A stretch of 64,000 bases of DNA from assembly GCF_016863135.1 (NCBI RefSeq), contig NZ_BOOH01000058.1, positions 62,001 through 126,000 on the forward strand. Direction: 5' to 3'. The stretch is from Planobispora longispora. GTDB lineage: Bacteria > Actinomycetota > Actinomycetes > Streptosporangiales > Streptosporangiaceae. A program made the position numbers and the translations under genes. Shown here piece after piece: positions 34,533-43,565 of this stretch (position 1 is the first letter of the stretch; each line of letters starts with the position of its first letter). The notes beneath the pieces were generated by a model, which made no database searches, was not told where the DNA came from, and saw only the letters and a list, made by a program, of their open reading frames with translations.

Positions 34533-35735
34533 GTGAGTTCCGAAAGCCCGGCACATCCCGAAAGCCCGGCACGTCCCGAAAGCCCGGCACGCTCCCCGAG
34601 CTCCGCGGGGGCGGAGATCGAGGGCCTGGACGCCGTCCTGCAGGCCGTGAGTTCCGCCGTGCTCGCGGTGACCAGGCACCTGTCGGTGCGCGAGGTGCTC
34701 CAGGTGATCGTCCGCTCCGCGCAGTGTCTCCTGGACGCGCGGTACGCGGCCCTGGGAGTGCCCGACGAGGACGGGGCGTTCGCCGAGTTCGTCGCCGAGG
34801 GCATCTCCGACGAGGAGTGGGAGGCCATCGGCCCGACGCCCCGCCAGCACGGGATGCTGGGGGCGATGCTGCGCGAGGGCGCGCCGGTCCGGCTGCCCGA
34901 CATCCGCCGCGACCCCCGGTTCGAGTACTGGCCGCGGGCCCATCCGGTGCTGAAGGACTTCCTCGGGGTGCCGATCCGCGACGGCGACCAGGTGCTCGGC
35001 ATCATCTTCCTGTCCAACAAGCGGATCCCCGGCGGGTTCACCGAGGACGACCAGCGGCTGCTGACCATGTTCGCCGCGCACGCGGCGATCGCCCTCACCA
35101 ACGCCCGCCTCTACGAGAACGGCCGGGAGCTCGCGCTGGTGGAAGAACGCACCCGGATGGCGCGGGAGCTGCACGACGCGGTGACCCAGAAGCTGTTCTC
35201 CCTGCGCCTGACCGCCCAGGCGGCGGCCTCACTGGTCACCCGCGACCCGGAACGGGCGCTGGGGGAGCTGGAGCGGGTCGAGCGGCTCGCCGGTGAGGCC
35301 CTCGCCGAGCTCCGGGCGGTGATCGTGGAACTGCGCCCGGCGGAACTCGACCGCCACGGCCTGCCCGAGACGCTCCGCAAGCATGTCCGCCTGCTGGACC
35401 GGCTCCACCCGGCGTCGTTCACGTTCGAGGAGCGGCCGGTCTGCGTGCCCGATCCGGCGACCGAGGTGGCGGTGCTGCGGGTGGCGCAGGAGGCCCTGCA
35501 CAACGCCTCCCGGCACGCGGCGGCGGAGACGGTGGCGGTACGGCTCGGCTGCGAGGACGGCCTGGTCGTCCTGGAGGTGCGGGACGACGGGACCGGCTTC
35601 GACGTGGCCGCGGCCGCCGGGCGCGGGCTGGGCATCGCGTCGATGGGCGACCGGGCTCAGGCGCTGGGCGGGAGCCTGCGGGTGACGTCGGAGCCGGGCC
35701 GCGGCACGCTGGTGCGGATGGAGGTGCCGGTGTGA
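34533..35735 (+). CDS. GAF-domain sensor histidine kinase (HisKA_3/NarL type)
   Basis: A 400-residue soluble kinase. Residues 1-25 are three S-P-A-[HR]-P-E repeats; a GAF domain occupies about 38-190; the HisKA_3 phosphoacceptor is H214 in R-M-A-R-E-L-H-D-A-V-T-Q-K; the HATPase has E-A-L-H-N-A-S-R-H and D-D-G-T-G-F and G-L-G-I-A-S-M. No membrane segment, so it senses a cytosolic signal; no heme-binding His can be assigned with confidence. Coupled to the response regulator by GTGA. Confidence 0.92.
   Translation: MSSESPAHPESPARPESPARSPSSAGAEIEGLDAVLQAVSSAVLAVTRHLSVREVLQVIVRSAQCLLDARYAALGVPDEDGAFAEFVAEGISDEEWEAIGPTPRQHGMLGAMLREGAPVRLPDIRRDPRFEYWPRAHPVLKDFLGVPIRDGDQVLGIIFLSNKRIPGGFTEDDQRLLTMFAAHAAIALTNARLYENGRELALVEERTRMARELHDAVTQKLFSLRLTAQAAASLVTRDPERALGELERVERLAGEALAELRAVIVELRPAELDRHGLPETLRKHVRLLDRLHPASFTFEERPVCVPDPATEVAVLRVAQEALHNASRHAAAETVAVRLGCEDGLVVLEVRDDGTGFDVAAAAGRGLGIASMGDRAQALGGSLRVTSEPGRGTLVRMEVPV
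34542..34595 (+). repeat. Three 18-bp tandem repeats in the kinase N-terminus
   Basis: Units GAAAGCCCGGCACATCCC and two near-identical copies begin at 34542, 34560 and 34578 and encode E-S-P-A-[HR]-P repeats directly after the start codon. Confidence 0.85.
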
Positions 35736-36388
35736 TCCGGGTGCTGATCGCCGACGACCATCCGGTCGTCAGACAGGGGCTGCGCACCTTCCTGGACCTG
35801 CAGGACGACCTCGACGTGGTGGGAGAGGCGGGTGACGGGGCCGAGGCGGTGGACCTGGTGGAGTCGCTCTCCCCGGACGTGCTCCTGCTCGATCTGAAGA
35901 TGCCGGTCCTCGACGGTCTCGGCACGCTGGTACGGCTCGCCGAGCGGGGCCTGACGCCGCGCGTGCTGGTGCTGACCTCGGTCAGCGACCGCGGTGACGT
36001 GGCCCCGGCGATGCGGGCCGGGGCGGCGGGGTTCCTCTACAAGGACGTCGAGCCCACGGCGCTCGTCCAGGCCGTCCGCGCGGTCCACGGCGGGCAGGTG
36101 CTGCTGGCCCCCGAGGCCGCCGAGGCCATGCTGGCCGGCGCGGGCCGGGACCGTCCCGAGCGGGCCGATCCCGCGCCGTCCCGGGCCGAGCCGGTCGCGC
36201 CGCTGACCGACCGCGAACGCGAGGTGCTCGTCCTGATCGCCTCCGGCCGTTCCAACCGGGAGATCGCCCGGGATCTGGCGGTGGCGGAGAAGACGGTGAA
36301 GACGCACGTCTCCAACGTCCTGATGAAACTGGGCGTGCAGGACAGGACCCAGGCCGCGCTGTACGCCGTACGGCACGGCCTGGCCTGA
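35732..36388 (+). CDS. NarL/LuxR-family response regulator
   Basis: A 218-residue partner of the GAF kinase. Receiver with D8-D9 and phosphoacceptor D54 (L-L-L-D-L-K-M-P), K in F-L-Y-K-D; LuxR helix-turn-helix L-T-D-R-E-R-E-V-L-V-L-I-A-S-G-R-S-N-R-E-I-A. Start GTG overlaps the kinase stop. Targets are unknown; the divergent secreted-protein gene downstream ends against it, with a hairpin between. Confidence 0.93.
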   Translation: MIRVLIADDHPVVRQGLRTFLDLQDDLDVVGEAGDGAEAVDLVESLSPDVLLLDLKMPVLDGLGTLVRLAERGLTPRVLVLTSVSDRGDVAPAMRAGAAGFLYKDVEPTALVQAVRAVHGGQVLLAPEAAEAMLAGAGRDRPERADPAPSRAEPVAPLTDREREVLVLIASGRSNREIARDLAVAEKTVKTHVSNVLMKLGVQDRTQAALYAVRHGLA

Positions 36389-36401
36389 GAGCGCCGGGCG
36401 G

Positions 36402-36432
36402 CCCCGCGCCCGCCGGCCTGGCGGGCGCGGGG
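36402..36432. terminator. Bidirectional terminator hairpin
   Basis: Perfect 13-base arms CCCCGCGCCCGCC / GGCGGGCGCGGGG with loop GGCCT between the convergent response regulator and secreted paralogue 3. Confidence 0.8.
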
Positions 36433-36461
36433 TCCACGGCGAGGGCCGGGATCCCCGGGGC

Positions 36462-37139
36462 TCAGGTGTCCTTCTTCTCCTCGCGCCGGTCCGGCGGCGG
36501 CGGGGGCTGGGGCGGCGGCGGGGGCGTGTAGGTGCGGTCGCCGCCACTGCTGCGGCGCGGGGGCGCCGGGTGAACGATCTTGGTCTTCACCGTCTTGGTG
36601 ATGTACCAGTGAGGGAAGTTCATGCGCTTCCACTCGTCGCGGCTGAGGTCGTCACCGCCGGTGGGGACGTTCCAGGTGTCCACGCCCAGCCTGGCGACGG
36701 CGGTGCCCTTGGTCTTCTTCTTGAGCTTGACCCAGATCCTCAGCGACTCCGACTCGCCCTTTTCGAGGATCCACGGCGTCCAGCACCAGAAGCCGTCGTC
36801 GTAGAAGTCGCACTCGGTCCCCTTGGGACCCTTGTAGTAGACGGTGTCGTTGATCCCCCGGGGCAGGAGGGTCCCGCCGATGTAGTAGTAGTCGGCGGCC
36901 TCGGGTCCGGTGTTGCTGACCTTGACCTCGTACATGAACTCCTGGCCGTTGCGGACCCGCTTCGGAGCCTTGATCGAAATCTTGAAGTTGGACCAGGGCT
37001 TGTCGAGCGCGGCCCGCGCCGGGGCCGAGGAGGACGCCGCGGGGGTGGCGGGGCCGGCGGTGGCGGCCGACGCGGTGGGCGCGACCGCCATGGGTGTGAG
37101 GAGGCCGAGGCCTAGGAGCATGCCGAATGTTCGGCGCAT
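36462..37139 (-). CDS. Small secreted beta-rich protein, paralogue 3 of 3, with Pro-rich tail
   Basis: A 225-residue exported protein. Signal peptide ends T-A-S-A-A. The core matches paralogue 1 closely: P-W-S-N-F-K, A-P-K-R-V-R-N-G, G-P-K-G-T-E-C-D-F-Y-D-D-G-F-W-C, L-S-R-D-E-W and K-T-V-K-T-K-I-V-H. Unlike the others it continues for 30 or so residues with a polyproline tail and a charged end (R-R-E-E-K-K-D-T), as seen in wall-spanning proteins. ATG 37139 has GGAGA 6 bases upstream. Divergent from the WD40 kinase. Confidence 0.75.
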   Translation of the reverse strand: MRRTFGMLLGLGLLTPMAVAPTASAATAGPATPAASSSAPARAALDKPWSNFKISIKAPKRVRNGQEFMYEVKVSNTGPEAADYYYIGGTLLPRGINDTVYYKGPKGTECDFYDDGFWCWTPWILEKGESESLRIWVKLKKKTKGTAVARLGVDTWNVPTGGDDLSRDEWKRMNFPHWYITKTVKTKIVHPAPPRRSSGGDRTYTPPPPPQPPPPPDRREEKKDT

Positions 37140-37307
37140 GGGCGTCTCCGCGCGGATGAGGGGCTGAGAAATCATCACTCGCCATGACAACTATCACTTT
37201 GGTGAACTATCTCAAAGCTAGGATGATCTACCTGAGTTTGCCTGATTGTCGCGTATTAGGTGTTCCGGAAGACGCCGCCGGCTCCAGGCCAGTGACGGGA
37301 GGTTCAC

Positions 37308-39704
37308 GTGCCGGACACGCAGCCGCTGCGTCGCGGCGATCCGGAGACGCTGGGCTCCTACCGGCTCGTCGGGCGACTGGGCGAGGGAGCGCAGGGCGTC
37401 GTCTACGCGGGACGGGCTCCCGACGGGGGCATGGTCGCGATCAAGTTGCTCCACTCCCGCCTGGGGACCACCGGACTCGACGGGGACCGCTTCCTCCGCG
37501 AGGTCGCCGCCACCCGCCGGGTGGCGCAGTTCTGCACCGCCCAGGTCCTGGGCGTCCACCTGGACGGCGACAGCCCCTACATCGTGAGCGAGCTCATCGA
37601 GGGCGTCTCGCTGCAGCGGGTCGTGCAGACCGAGGGGCCGCGCGCCGGCAACGCGCTCTACCGGCTCGCGGTCGGCACGGTGACCGCGCTGGCCGCGATC
37701 CACCGGGCCGGGATCGTGCACCGCGACTTCAAACCGAGCAACGTGCTCCTCGGCCCGGACGGTCCCCGCGTCATCGACTTCGGCATCGCCCGCGCGCTGG
37801 ACTCGGCGATGACCGTGACGAGCGGCGTGGTGGGCACCCCCGCGTACATGTCGCCGGAGCAGATCGGCGGGCAGCGCGCCGAGCCCTCCTCCGACCTGTT
37901 CAGCTGGGGCCTGACCATGGTGTTCGCCGCGACCGGGCGGCCCGCCTTCGGCCAGGACAACATCCCCGCCGTCATCTACCGGGTGATGCACGAGGACCCC
38001 GACCTGTCGGAGCTCCCGGACAACCTGCGGCCCGTCGTGGCCTCCTGCCTCAGCAAGCGGGCCGAGGAGCGGCCCAGCGCGTCCGAGGCGCTGTTCGCGC
38101 TCCTGGACAGCCGGGCCGAGGCGGCGGCGGCCGGGAGCGGGGAGGCCGATCTCGACCGCTCGCTGGACGCCGGCTCCAAGGCCGCGGCCGGGGCGTCGCC
38201 CGCTCCACCGTCTGGTCCGGCTCCCGGCTCAGATCCCGGCCGAGCGCCCGGCCTGTCGCCCGTTCCGGCGTCCGGCCCGGAGCCCGGGGCGCGTTCCGCT
38301 CCCGGTCCGGACTTCGCCCCGCCGTCCGGTGACCGGCCCGCTCCGCCGCCCGTCGAGGAGACCCGCTGGGTACGGCCCTCCGGGGTGGACCCGGTGAGCG
38401 CCTTCAACGCCGCGAGCGGTCCGGCCCTCCCGCCGCCCGGCGGCGCCCCGCCCGGGGCGGCCGGAAGGCCGCGGCGGAGGAAGGCGTTCCTGGTGGCCGG
38501 GGCGCTGACGGGGGCGCTGGCTCTGGCCGCCGCGGTCCTGGTGATCGTGCCGGGCGCGATGAACCGCTCCCCGGACGATCCGTCCCGGGAGCACGCCCGG
38601 GCCGACCGCACCTCGTGGCCGCCGGCTCCGTCCTCCCCGGTGACCACCTCGGCTCCCACCTCGGCCCCCACGTCGGCTCCCACCGGGGTCTCCGCCTCCG
38701 GCACGCCGGCCCCGGCCTCCGAGCAGCCGGTCACGCCGTCCCAGCCCTCCACCGTGACGGTCTTCGACGGTCAGGACGGCAAGGCGCTCAAGGGCCACGG
38801 CAAGGCCGTGCAGTCGCTCGCCTCGACCAGGATCGGGGACCGGCAGGTCGTGGTCTCCGGGAGCCAGGACGGGACCCTGCGGATCTGGGACCCGGCCGGG
38901 CACAAGAGCCTGCACCGGCTGCGCGGGCACAGCGGCGAGATCTACGCGGTCGCCACGATCACGATCAAGGGCACGCCGTACGCGGTGACCGGCGGGTACG
39001 ACCACAGCGTCCGCCTCTGGAACCTGAAGACCCGCAAGTCCAGGAGCCTGGGCCACCACCCCATCGGGGTCTTCGCCGTCGCGGCCGGGAACGTCGACGG
39101 CTCGCCGCTGGCCGTCACCGGCGACGGCGACGGGATGCTGTACTTCTGGAACCTCAAGAGCCGGCGGCAGATCAAGGCCGTCCGGGCGCACCGCGACGAC
39201 GTCAACTGGCTGGCCTTCGGCCGGTTCGGCGACCGCGACGTGGTCGTGTCGGCCAGCGCCGACGAGTCGCTGAAGGTCTGGGACCTGACCCGCAGGAAGC
39301 AGTACGGCAAGACCTACAAGGGCCACGACAAGGCGGTCTTCTCGGTCGCCGCGGGCACCCTGGACGGTCGCCCGGTGGTCGCCTCCGGCGGTAAGGACAA
39401 GCGGATCAGGCTCTGGGACCCGAAGACGGCCAAGTCCGTCGGCAAGCCGCTCAAGGGGCACACGGGCAACGTCTACTCCCTGGCGTTCGGCACGGTGGGG
39501 GAGCGCACGCTGCTGGTCTCGGGCGGCACGGACGGGAGCGTCCGGCTCTGGGACCCGGTCGTCGGCGAGCAGCTCGGCAAGGCCGTCAAGGCGCACAAGG
39601 GCGGTGTCTACGCGGTCGGCTTCACGACCGTCGACGGCCGCCCGGTCGTCGTCTCGGCGGGCAAGGACCGGTCCGTCAGGATCTGGAAGCTGGCGTCCGG
39701 CTAG
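37308..39704 (+). CDS. Ser/Thr protein kinase with transmembrane segment and WD40 propeller
   Basis: A 798-residue membrane kinase. Kinase domain about 15-275: glycine loop G-E-G-A-Q-G, K46 (A-I-K), H-R-D-F-K-P-S-N with D140, D-F-G 157-159, and S-P-E in place of A-P-E. A Pro/Ala-rich juxtamembrane stretch leads to a membrane helix at about 390-415, a Thr/Pro linker, and seven W-D type repeats (each [ST]-G-x-x-D-x-x-[LIV]-x-[LIV]-W-[DN]) that form one complete propeller outside the cell. The propeller probably senses an extracellular ligand or wall component. GGGAGG precedes the GTG. The divergent neighbour is secreted paralogue 3, a candidate partner by position only. Confidence 0.93.
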   Translation: MPDTQPLRRGDPETLGSYRLVGRLGEGAQGVVYAGRAPDGGMVAIKLLHSRLGTTGLDGDRFLREVAATRRVAQFCTAQVLGVHLDGDSPYIVSELIEGVSLQRVVQTEGPRAGNALYRLAVGTVTALAAIHRAGIVHRDFKPSNVLLGPDGPRVIDFGIARALDSAMTVTSGVVGTPAYMSPEQIGGQRAEPSSDLFSWGLTMVFAATGRPAFGQDNIPAVIYRVMHEDPDLSELPDNLRPVVASCLSKRAEERPSASEALFALLDSRAEAAAAGSGEADLDRSLDAGSKAAAGASPAPPSGPAPGSDPGRAPGLSPVPASGPEPGARSAPGPDFAPPSGDRPAPPPVEETRWVRPSGVDPVSAFNAASGPALPPPGGAPPGAAGRPRRRKAFLVAGALTGALALAAAVLVIVPGAMNRSPDDPSREHARADRTSWPPAPSSPVTTSAPTSAPTSAPTGVSASGTPAPASEQPVTPSQPSTVTVFDGQDGKALKGHGKAVQSLASTRIGDRQVVVSGSQDGTLRIWDPAGHKSLHRLRGHSGEIYAVATITIKGTPYAVTGGYDHSVRLWNLKTRKSRSLGHHPIGVFAVAAGNVDGSPLAVTGDGDGMLYFWNLKSRRQIKAVRAHRDDVNWLAFGRFGDRDVVVSASADESLKVWDLTRRKQYGKTYKGHDKAVFSVAAGTLDGRPVVASGGKDKRIRLWDPKTAKSVGKPLKGHTGNVYSLAFGTVGERTLLVSGGTDGSVRLWDPVVGEQLGKAVKAHKGGVYAVGFTTVDGRPVVVSAGKDRSVRIWKLASG

Positions 39705-40441
39705 ACGAGCTCGGTGATGGCGTGGTGGGCGGCCACGCGCGCGCGCCGTACCGCGCGGTCGAGCTCGCGCAGGGCCTGGCCCCGGACGGCGACCTGGGCC
39801 GAGGTGAGGCCGCGGTCGTCGGCCAGGCGGAGCACGGCGGACAGGCGGGCGGCCAGGGCGGCGACCCGGTGGGCGCGGGCGGGGTAGCCGGGGGCGAGAC
39901 CGTCGTGGTCGAGGCGCGTCCGCCGGTGGCCCTGGGCCGGTCCCTCCACACCGAGCAGGGCGTCGGTGGCCGCCTGCATCGCCCGGGTCAGGGCGTGCTC
40001 GGCCTCGGCCAGGGACGGCACGTCGGGGGTGGCGGCGGAGGCCTCGAACGTGCTCCAGCGCACCCCCTCGTAGGACGACCCGCGGCGGTCCCGTTCCGGG
40101 ACCAGGCCGACGCGCCTGGCGGGGAGGACGGCGATCGTCGCCTGCCCGGCCTCGATGGCCGCGCTGTTGAAGGCGGGCGGGCCGCTGAGGCCGAGGGGGT
40201 CGCCCGCGACGGGGAGGGCCAGGCGCAGCGAGGACATGCCCTCGATCCGCAGGTCGGCGAGGAAGGCGCGGAGCGGGACGTCGCCGTCGCCGGTGTCGAC
40301 GAGCTGCGGGCCCGCCTGCCGTTCCACCCGGTCGGCGGCCTCGTCGAGACCGGCCTGTCCGGTGAGCCAGGCGTTGCCCCAGCAGACCAGCGTGGCCGCG
40401 ATAGGTGAATCAGGGTGCACCGGTCCACGATATGTCCTCAT
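39701..40441 (-). CDS. Conserved hypothetical protein
   Basis: A 246-residue soluble protein with no motif I recognise. The N-terminal half is mixed alpha/beta (S-L-R-L-A-L-P-V-A-G-D-P-L-G-L), the C-terminal 100 residues are strongly helical and Ala/Arg-rich. Similar lone proteins occur in other actinomycetes. Its last four bases overlap the WD40 kinase end (convergent). The ATG is preceded by CCTATT at about -10, so the message may be leaderless. Divergent from the ABC ATPase gene. Confidence 0.6.
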   Translation of the reverse strand: MRTYRGPVHPDSPIAATLVCWGNAWLTGQAGLDEAADRVERQAGPQLVDTGDGDVPLRAFLADLRIEGMSSLRLALPVAGDPLGLSGPPAFNSAAIEAGQATIAVLPARRVGLVPERDRRGSSYEGVRWSTFEASAATPDVPSLAEAEHALTRAMQAATDALLGVEGPAQGHRRTRLDHDGLAPGYPARAHRVAALAARLSAVLRLADDRGLTSAQVAVRGQALRELDRAVRRARVAAHHAITELV

Positions 40442-40487
40442 CCTGCAATAGGTTTTGATCGAGCGATTCTCAAGGAGGGCGTGGGGA

Positions 40488-41282
40488 ATGGGCGGTCAGG
40501 TGCTTCGGCTACAGGACGTCACCGTCCGCAGAGACGGGGCGGCCCTGCTCCGGGACATCGACTGGACCGTTCACGAGGACGAACGGTGGGTCGTCATCGG
40601 TCCCAACGGTGCGGGGAAGACGACGTTGCTGCAGGTCGTGGGGACCATGTTGTTCCCCACGGAGGGTGTGGTGGAGGTCCTGGGCGAGCGGATCGGCCAG
40701 ACCGACGTGTTCGACCTGCGGCCCCGGATCGGGCTCGCGAGCGCCGCGCTGGCGGAGCGGGTGCCGCCGGAGGAGAAGGTCATCGACCTCGTGCTCACCG
40801 CCTCCTACGCGATCCTCGGCCGCTGGACGGAGGAGTACGACTCCCACGACGTCACCCGGGCCGTCGAGCTGATCGACCAGTTCGGCTGCGCCCATCTGAT
40901 CCGGCGCCGGTTCAACACGTTGTCGGAGGGCGAGCGCAAGCGGGTGCAGATCGCCAGGGCGCTCATGCCGGACCCCGAGCTGCTCCTGCTGGACGAGCCC
41001 GCGGCCGGGCTGGACCTGGGCGGCCGGGAAGACCTGGTGCGCCGCCTGGCGACCTTCGCCAACGATCCGAAGGCCCCCACGATGGTGCTGGTCACCCACC
41101 ACGTGGAGGAGGTGCCGGTGGGGTTCACCCACGCCCTGCTGCTCCGGCACGGCTCCGTGGTCGCCCAGGGCCCGATCGAGCACGTGATGACCGCCGACAA
41201 CCTCGCGCGGACGTTCGGCATCCCGCTCAGCCTGGAGCGCGGTTCCGACGGGCGCTGGTACGCCCGCGCGCATCAGTTCTGA
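40488..41282 (+). CDS. ABC transporter ATP-binding protein (YlmA/ModF-like), orphan
   Basis: A 264-residue ABC ATPase. Walker A G-P-N-G-A-G-K-T-T, Q-loop region, signature L-S-E-G-E-R-K-R-V-Q, Walker B L-L-L-L-D-E-P-A-A-G-L-D and switch histidine V-T-H-H are complete. No permease is adjacent. The pattern fits the YlmA-type single ATPases whose partner is unknown. ATG 40488 is used, with AAGGAGG 10 bases upstream. Confidence 0.9.
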   Translation: MGGQVLRLQDVTVRRDGAALLRDIDWTVHEDERWVVIGPNGAGKTTLLQVVGTMLFPTEGVVEVLGERIGQTDVFDLRPRIGLASAALAERVPPEEKVIDLVLTASYAILGRWTEEYDSHDVTRAVELIDQFGCAHLIRRRFNTLSEGERKRVQIARALMPDPELLLLDEPAAGLDLGGREDLVRRLATFANDPKAPTMVLVTHHVEEVPVGFTHALLLRHGSVVAQGPIEHVMTADNLARTFGIPLSLERGSDGRWYARAHQF

Positions 41283-41374
41283 GTTCGTTATGGCGGGCCC
41301 AACGTAAATAAAAGTAAAACGAAATATCATTCCGGGACAAGGAACCATTTGACTCGACCACCCGGAGTGGCCAT

Positions 41375-42439
41375 ATGGGACCGTCGCTCATCGCCGCGCT
41401 GATCGTGGTGGCCATCGCGGGGTTCGCGCTGGTCCGCACGGTTCGCATCGTGCCGCAGGCCACCGCCGGGATCGTGGAGCGGCTCGGGCGTTATCACCGC
41501 ACGCTCCTGCCCGGACTGAACCTGGTCGTGCCCTTCATCGACCGGATCAAGGGCACGATCGACCTGCGGGAGCAGGTGGTCTCGTTCCCGCCGCAGCCGG
41601 TCATCACCTCCGACAACCTCGTGGTCTCCATCGACACGGTGATCTACTTCCAGGTCGTCGACCCCAGGGCCGCCACCTACGAGATCGCCAACTTCCTGAT
41701 CGGCGTCGAGCAGCTCACCGTGACCACGCTGCGCAACGTGGTCGGCGGCATGGACCTGGAGCGCACGCTGACCTCCCGGGAAGAGATCAACACCGAGCTG
41801 CGCGGGGTCCTCGACGACGCCACCGGCAAATGGGGCATCCGAGTCAACCGGGTCGAGCTCAAGGCGATCGACCCGCCCGCCTCCATTCAGGACTCCATGG
41901 AGAAGCAGATGCGCGCCGACCGCGACAAGCGGGCGGCCGTGCTCGCCGCCGAGGGGCAGAAGCAGGCGGCCATCCTCACCGCCGAGGGCCAGAAGCAGGC
42001 GGTGGTCCTCAAGGCGCGCGGCGAGGCCGAGGCCGCGGTGCTGCGGGCCCAGGCCGAGGCGGAGGCGAAGGCGATGCGCGCCAAGGGCGAGGCCGACGCC
42101 ATCGCGATGGTGTTCCGGGCCATCCACGAGGGCAAGCCCGACCAGGAGCTCCTCGCCTACCAGTACCTGAGGACGCTCCCCGAGATCGCCAAGGGCGACT
42201 CCAACAAGGTGTGGATCGTGCCCTCCGAGATGGGCAAGGCCCTGGAAGGGCTGGGCGGTCTCTTCACGAACATCACCGGCGCGGGCGAGCCCGGCGCCAA
42301 CGGCGCCGGACCGGCCGAGGGCCCGCCGGGCGCCCCCGGCGAGCTGGACGCCGCCGGGCAGGGCGGCGGGCGCGGCGGGGCCGGACGGGACAGCGTCGGA
42401 CGGGACATGAGCGGAAAGGACACCCCCGCCGCCGGCTAG
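41375..42439 (+). CDS. SPFH/band 7 membrane protein
   Basis: A 354-residue protein with one N-terminal membrane helix, a band-7 domain (V-P-F-I-D-R-I ... V-D-P-R-A-A-T-Y-E-I-A-N) and a long Ala/Glu/Lys coiled coil (Q-A-E-A-E-A-K-A-M-R-A-K-G-E-A), then a Gly-rich tail. Such proteins oligomerise in membrane microdomains and often pair with NfeD; no NfeD gene is adjacent here. The 92 bases upstream are unusually AT-rich (41301-41335). CGGAG precedes the ATG. Confidence 0.9.
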   Translation: MGPSLIAALIVVAIAGFALVRTVRIVPQATAGIVERLGRYHRTLLPGLNLVVPFIDRIKGTIDLREQVVSFPPQPVITSDNLVVSIDTVIYFQVVDPRAATYEIANFLIGVEQLTVTTLRNVVGGMDLERTLTSREEINTELRGVLDDATGKWGIRVNRVELKAIDPPASIQDSMEKQMRADRDKRAAVLAAEGQKQAAILTAEGQKQAVVLKARGEAEAAVLRAQAEAEAKAMRAKGEADAIAMVFRAIHEGKPDQELLAYQYLRTLPEIAKGDSNKVWIVPSEMGKALEGLGGLFTNITGAGEPGANGAGPAEGPPGAPGELDAAGQGGGRGGAGRDSVGRDMSGKDTPAAG

Positions 42440-42516
42440 TCCGGGCACCCTCCTAAGGTGCGGTGAAGTGCCGTGCACCGCTTCCGGGCGCGAGCCGTAC
42501 GAGCGAGGAGGGCGCA

Positions 42517-43296
42517 ATGACGCCGTGGGAGGCGGTCGCGGTGTTCGCGGCCGGAATCGGGGCCGGGGGCATCAACGCCGTCGTCGGCTCGGGGTCGCTG
42601 ATCACGTTCCCCACGATGGTGGCGGTGGGACTGCCGCCGATCGTGGCCAACGTCTCCAACAACATCGGGCTGGTGCCCGGCTCCCTGACCGGGGCGCTGG
42701 GCTACCGCGCCGAGCTGAAGGGGCAGCGCGACCGGCTGATCCGGCTGGGCCTCGGGTCGCTTCTCGGCTCCCTCATCGGCGGCGTGCTCCTGCTCTCCCT
42801 GCCCGAGCGCACCTTCACCGTGGTCGTGTCGGTCCTGATCGGCCTGGCGTGCGTGCTGGTCGTCCTCCAGCCGAGACTCAGCGCGTGGGTGAGCGCCTGG
42901 CGCGAGCACGAGCACCCGCACGGCGGCCCCTGGCTCTGGCTCGGCGTCTTCGCGGGCGGGATCTACGGCGGTTACTTCGGCGCGGCCCAGGGCGTGCTGC
43001 TCATCGGGCTGCTCGGCATCTTCCTCGACGACGACCTGCAGCGGGTGAACGCCGCCAAGAACGTGCTCGCGCTGGTGGTCAACGCCACCGCGGCGGTGCT
43101 GTTCATCCTCGCCGACGCGCTGGATCTGTTCGCCGGGGCCGTGGTGGACTGGACGGCGGTGCTGCTGGTGGCGGCGGGGGCGACGATCGGCGGTTTCCTG
43201 GGCGCGAAGGTGGGCCGGAAGCTGCCCGCTCCGGTGCTGCGCGGGTTCATCGTGTGTGTCGGAATCGCCGCGATTATCAAACTGGTGTACGGATAA
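42517..43296 (+). CDS. TauE/SafE family anion exporter
   Basis: A 259-residue membrane protein with about eight helices and the family's internal duplication: G-A-G-G-I-N-A-V-V-G-S-G-S-L-I-T-F-P near the N-terminus and G-I-Y-G-G-Y-F-G-A-A-Q-G-V at about 155. The family exports sulfite, sulfoacetate or other organosulfur anions; substrate here is unknown. GAGGAGGG precedes ATG 42517. Confidence 0.9.
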   Translation: MTPWEAVAVFAAGIGAGGINAVVGSGSLITFPTMVAVGLPPIVANVSNNIGLVPGSLTGALGYRAELKGQRDRLIRLGLGSLLGSLIGGVLLLSLPERTFTVVVSVLIGLACVLVVLQPRLSAWVSAWREHEHPHGGPWLWLGVFAGGIYGGYFGAAQGVLLIGLLGIFLDDDLQRVNAAKNVLALVVNATAAVLFILADALDLFAGAVVDWTAVLLVAAGATIGGFLGAKVGRKLPAPVLRGFIVCVGIAAIIKLVYG

Positions 43297-43313
43297 AACC
43301 TACACCTTATGGG

Positions 43314-43319
43314 TATAAA
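43314..43319 (+). promoter_or_regulatory. -10 element TATAAA for a leaderless small gene
   Basis: TATAAA ends 6 bases before the ATG at 43326, the distance expected when transcription begins at the start codon. There is no Shine-Dalgarno sequence. The upstream 30 bases are AT-rich. Confidence 0.55.
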
Positions 43320-43325
43320 ACCGGC

Positions 43326-43565
43326 ATGAAAGGCGACAAGGTAGAGATCGTCATCGATGCGGGAGACACCTCGCGCACCTATGAGATCGCAGCGACCAAG
43401 GCGGGCCGCCGGGTGGAGGTCGCCAACCAGCGCGGCGGCGTGATCGAGGTGAGCGAGGTCACCCGGAGCGGCACGCCGGTGCGTACCGCCCGGTTCATGT
43501 CCAACCGGGTTCTCGCCCTGGTGGAGCACCCGGCCGACGGCGATTCCGACGGCTCCGACGACTGA
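43326..43565 (+). CDS. Small conserved beta-rich protein
   Basis: A 79-residue soluble protein: M-K-G-D-K-V-E-I-V-I-D-A-G, then alternating strands (T-Y-E-I-A-A-T-K-A-G-R-R-V-E-V-A) and an acidic tail. Coding bias (G/C at third positions) and the promoter spacing support a real gene. No function is known. The stop codon sits in the left arm of the following hairpin. Confidence 0.7.
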   Translation: MKGDKVEIVIDAGDTSRTYEIAATKAGRRVEVANQRGGVIEVSEVTRSGTPVRTARFMSNRVLALVEHPADGDSDGSDD

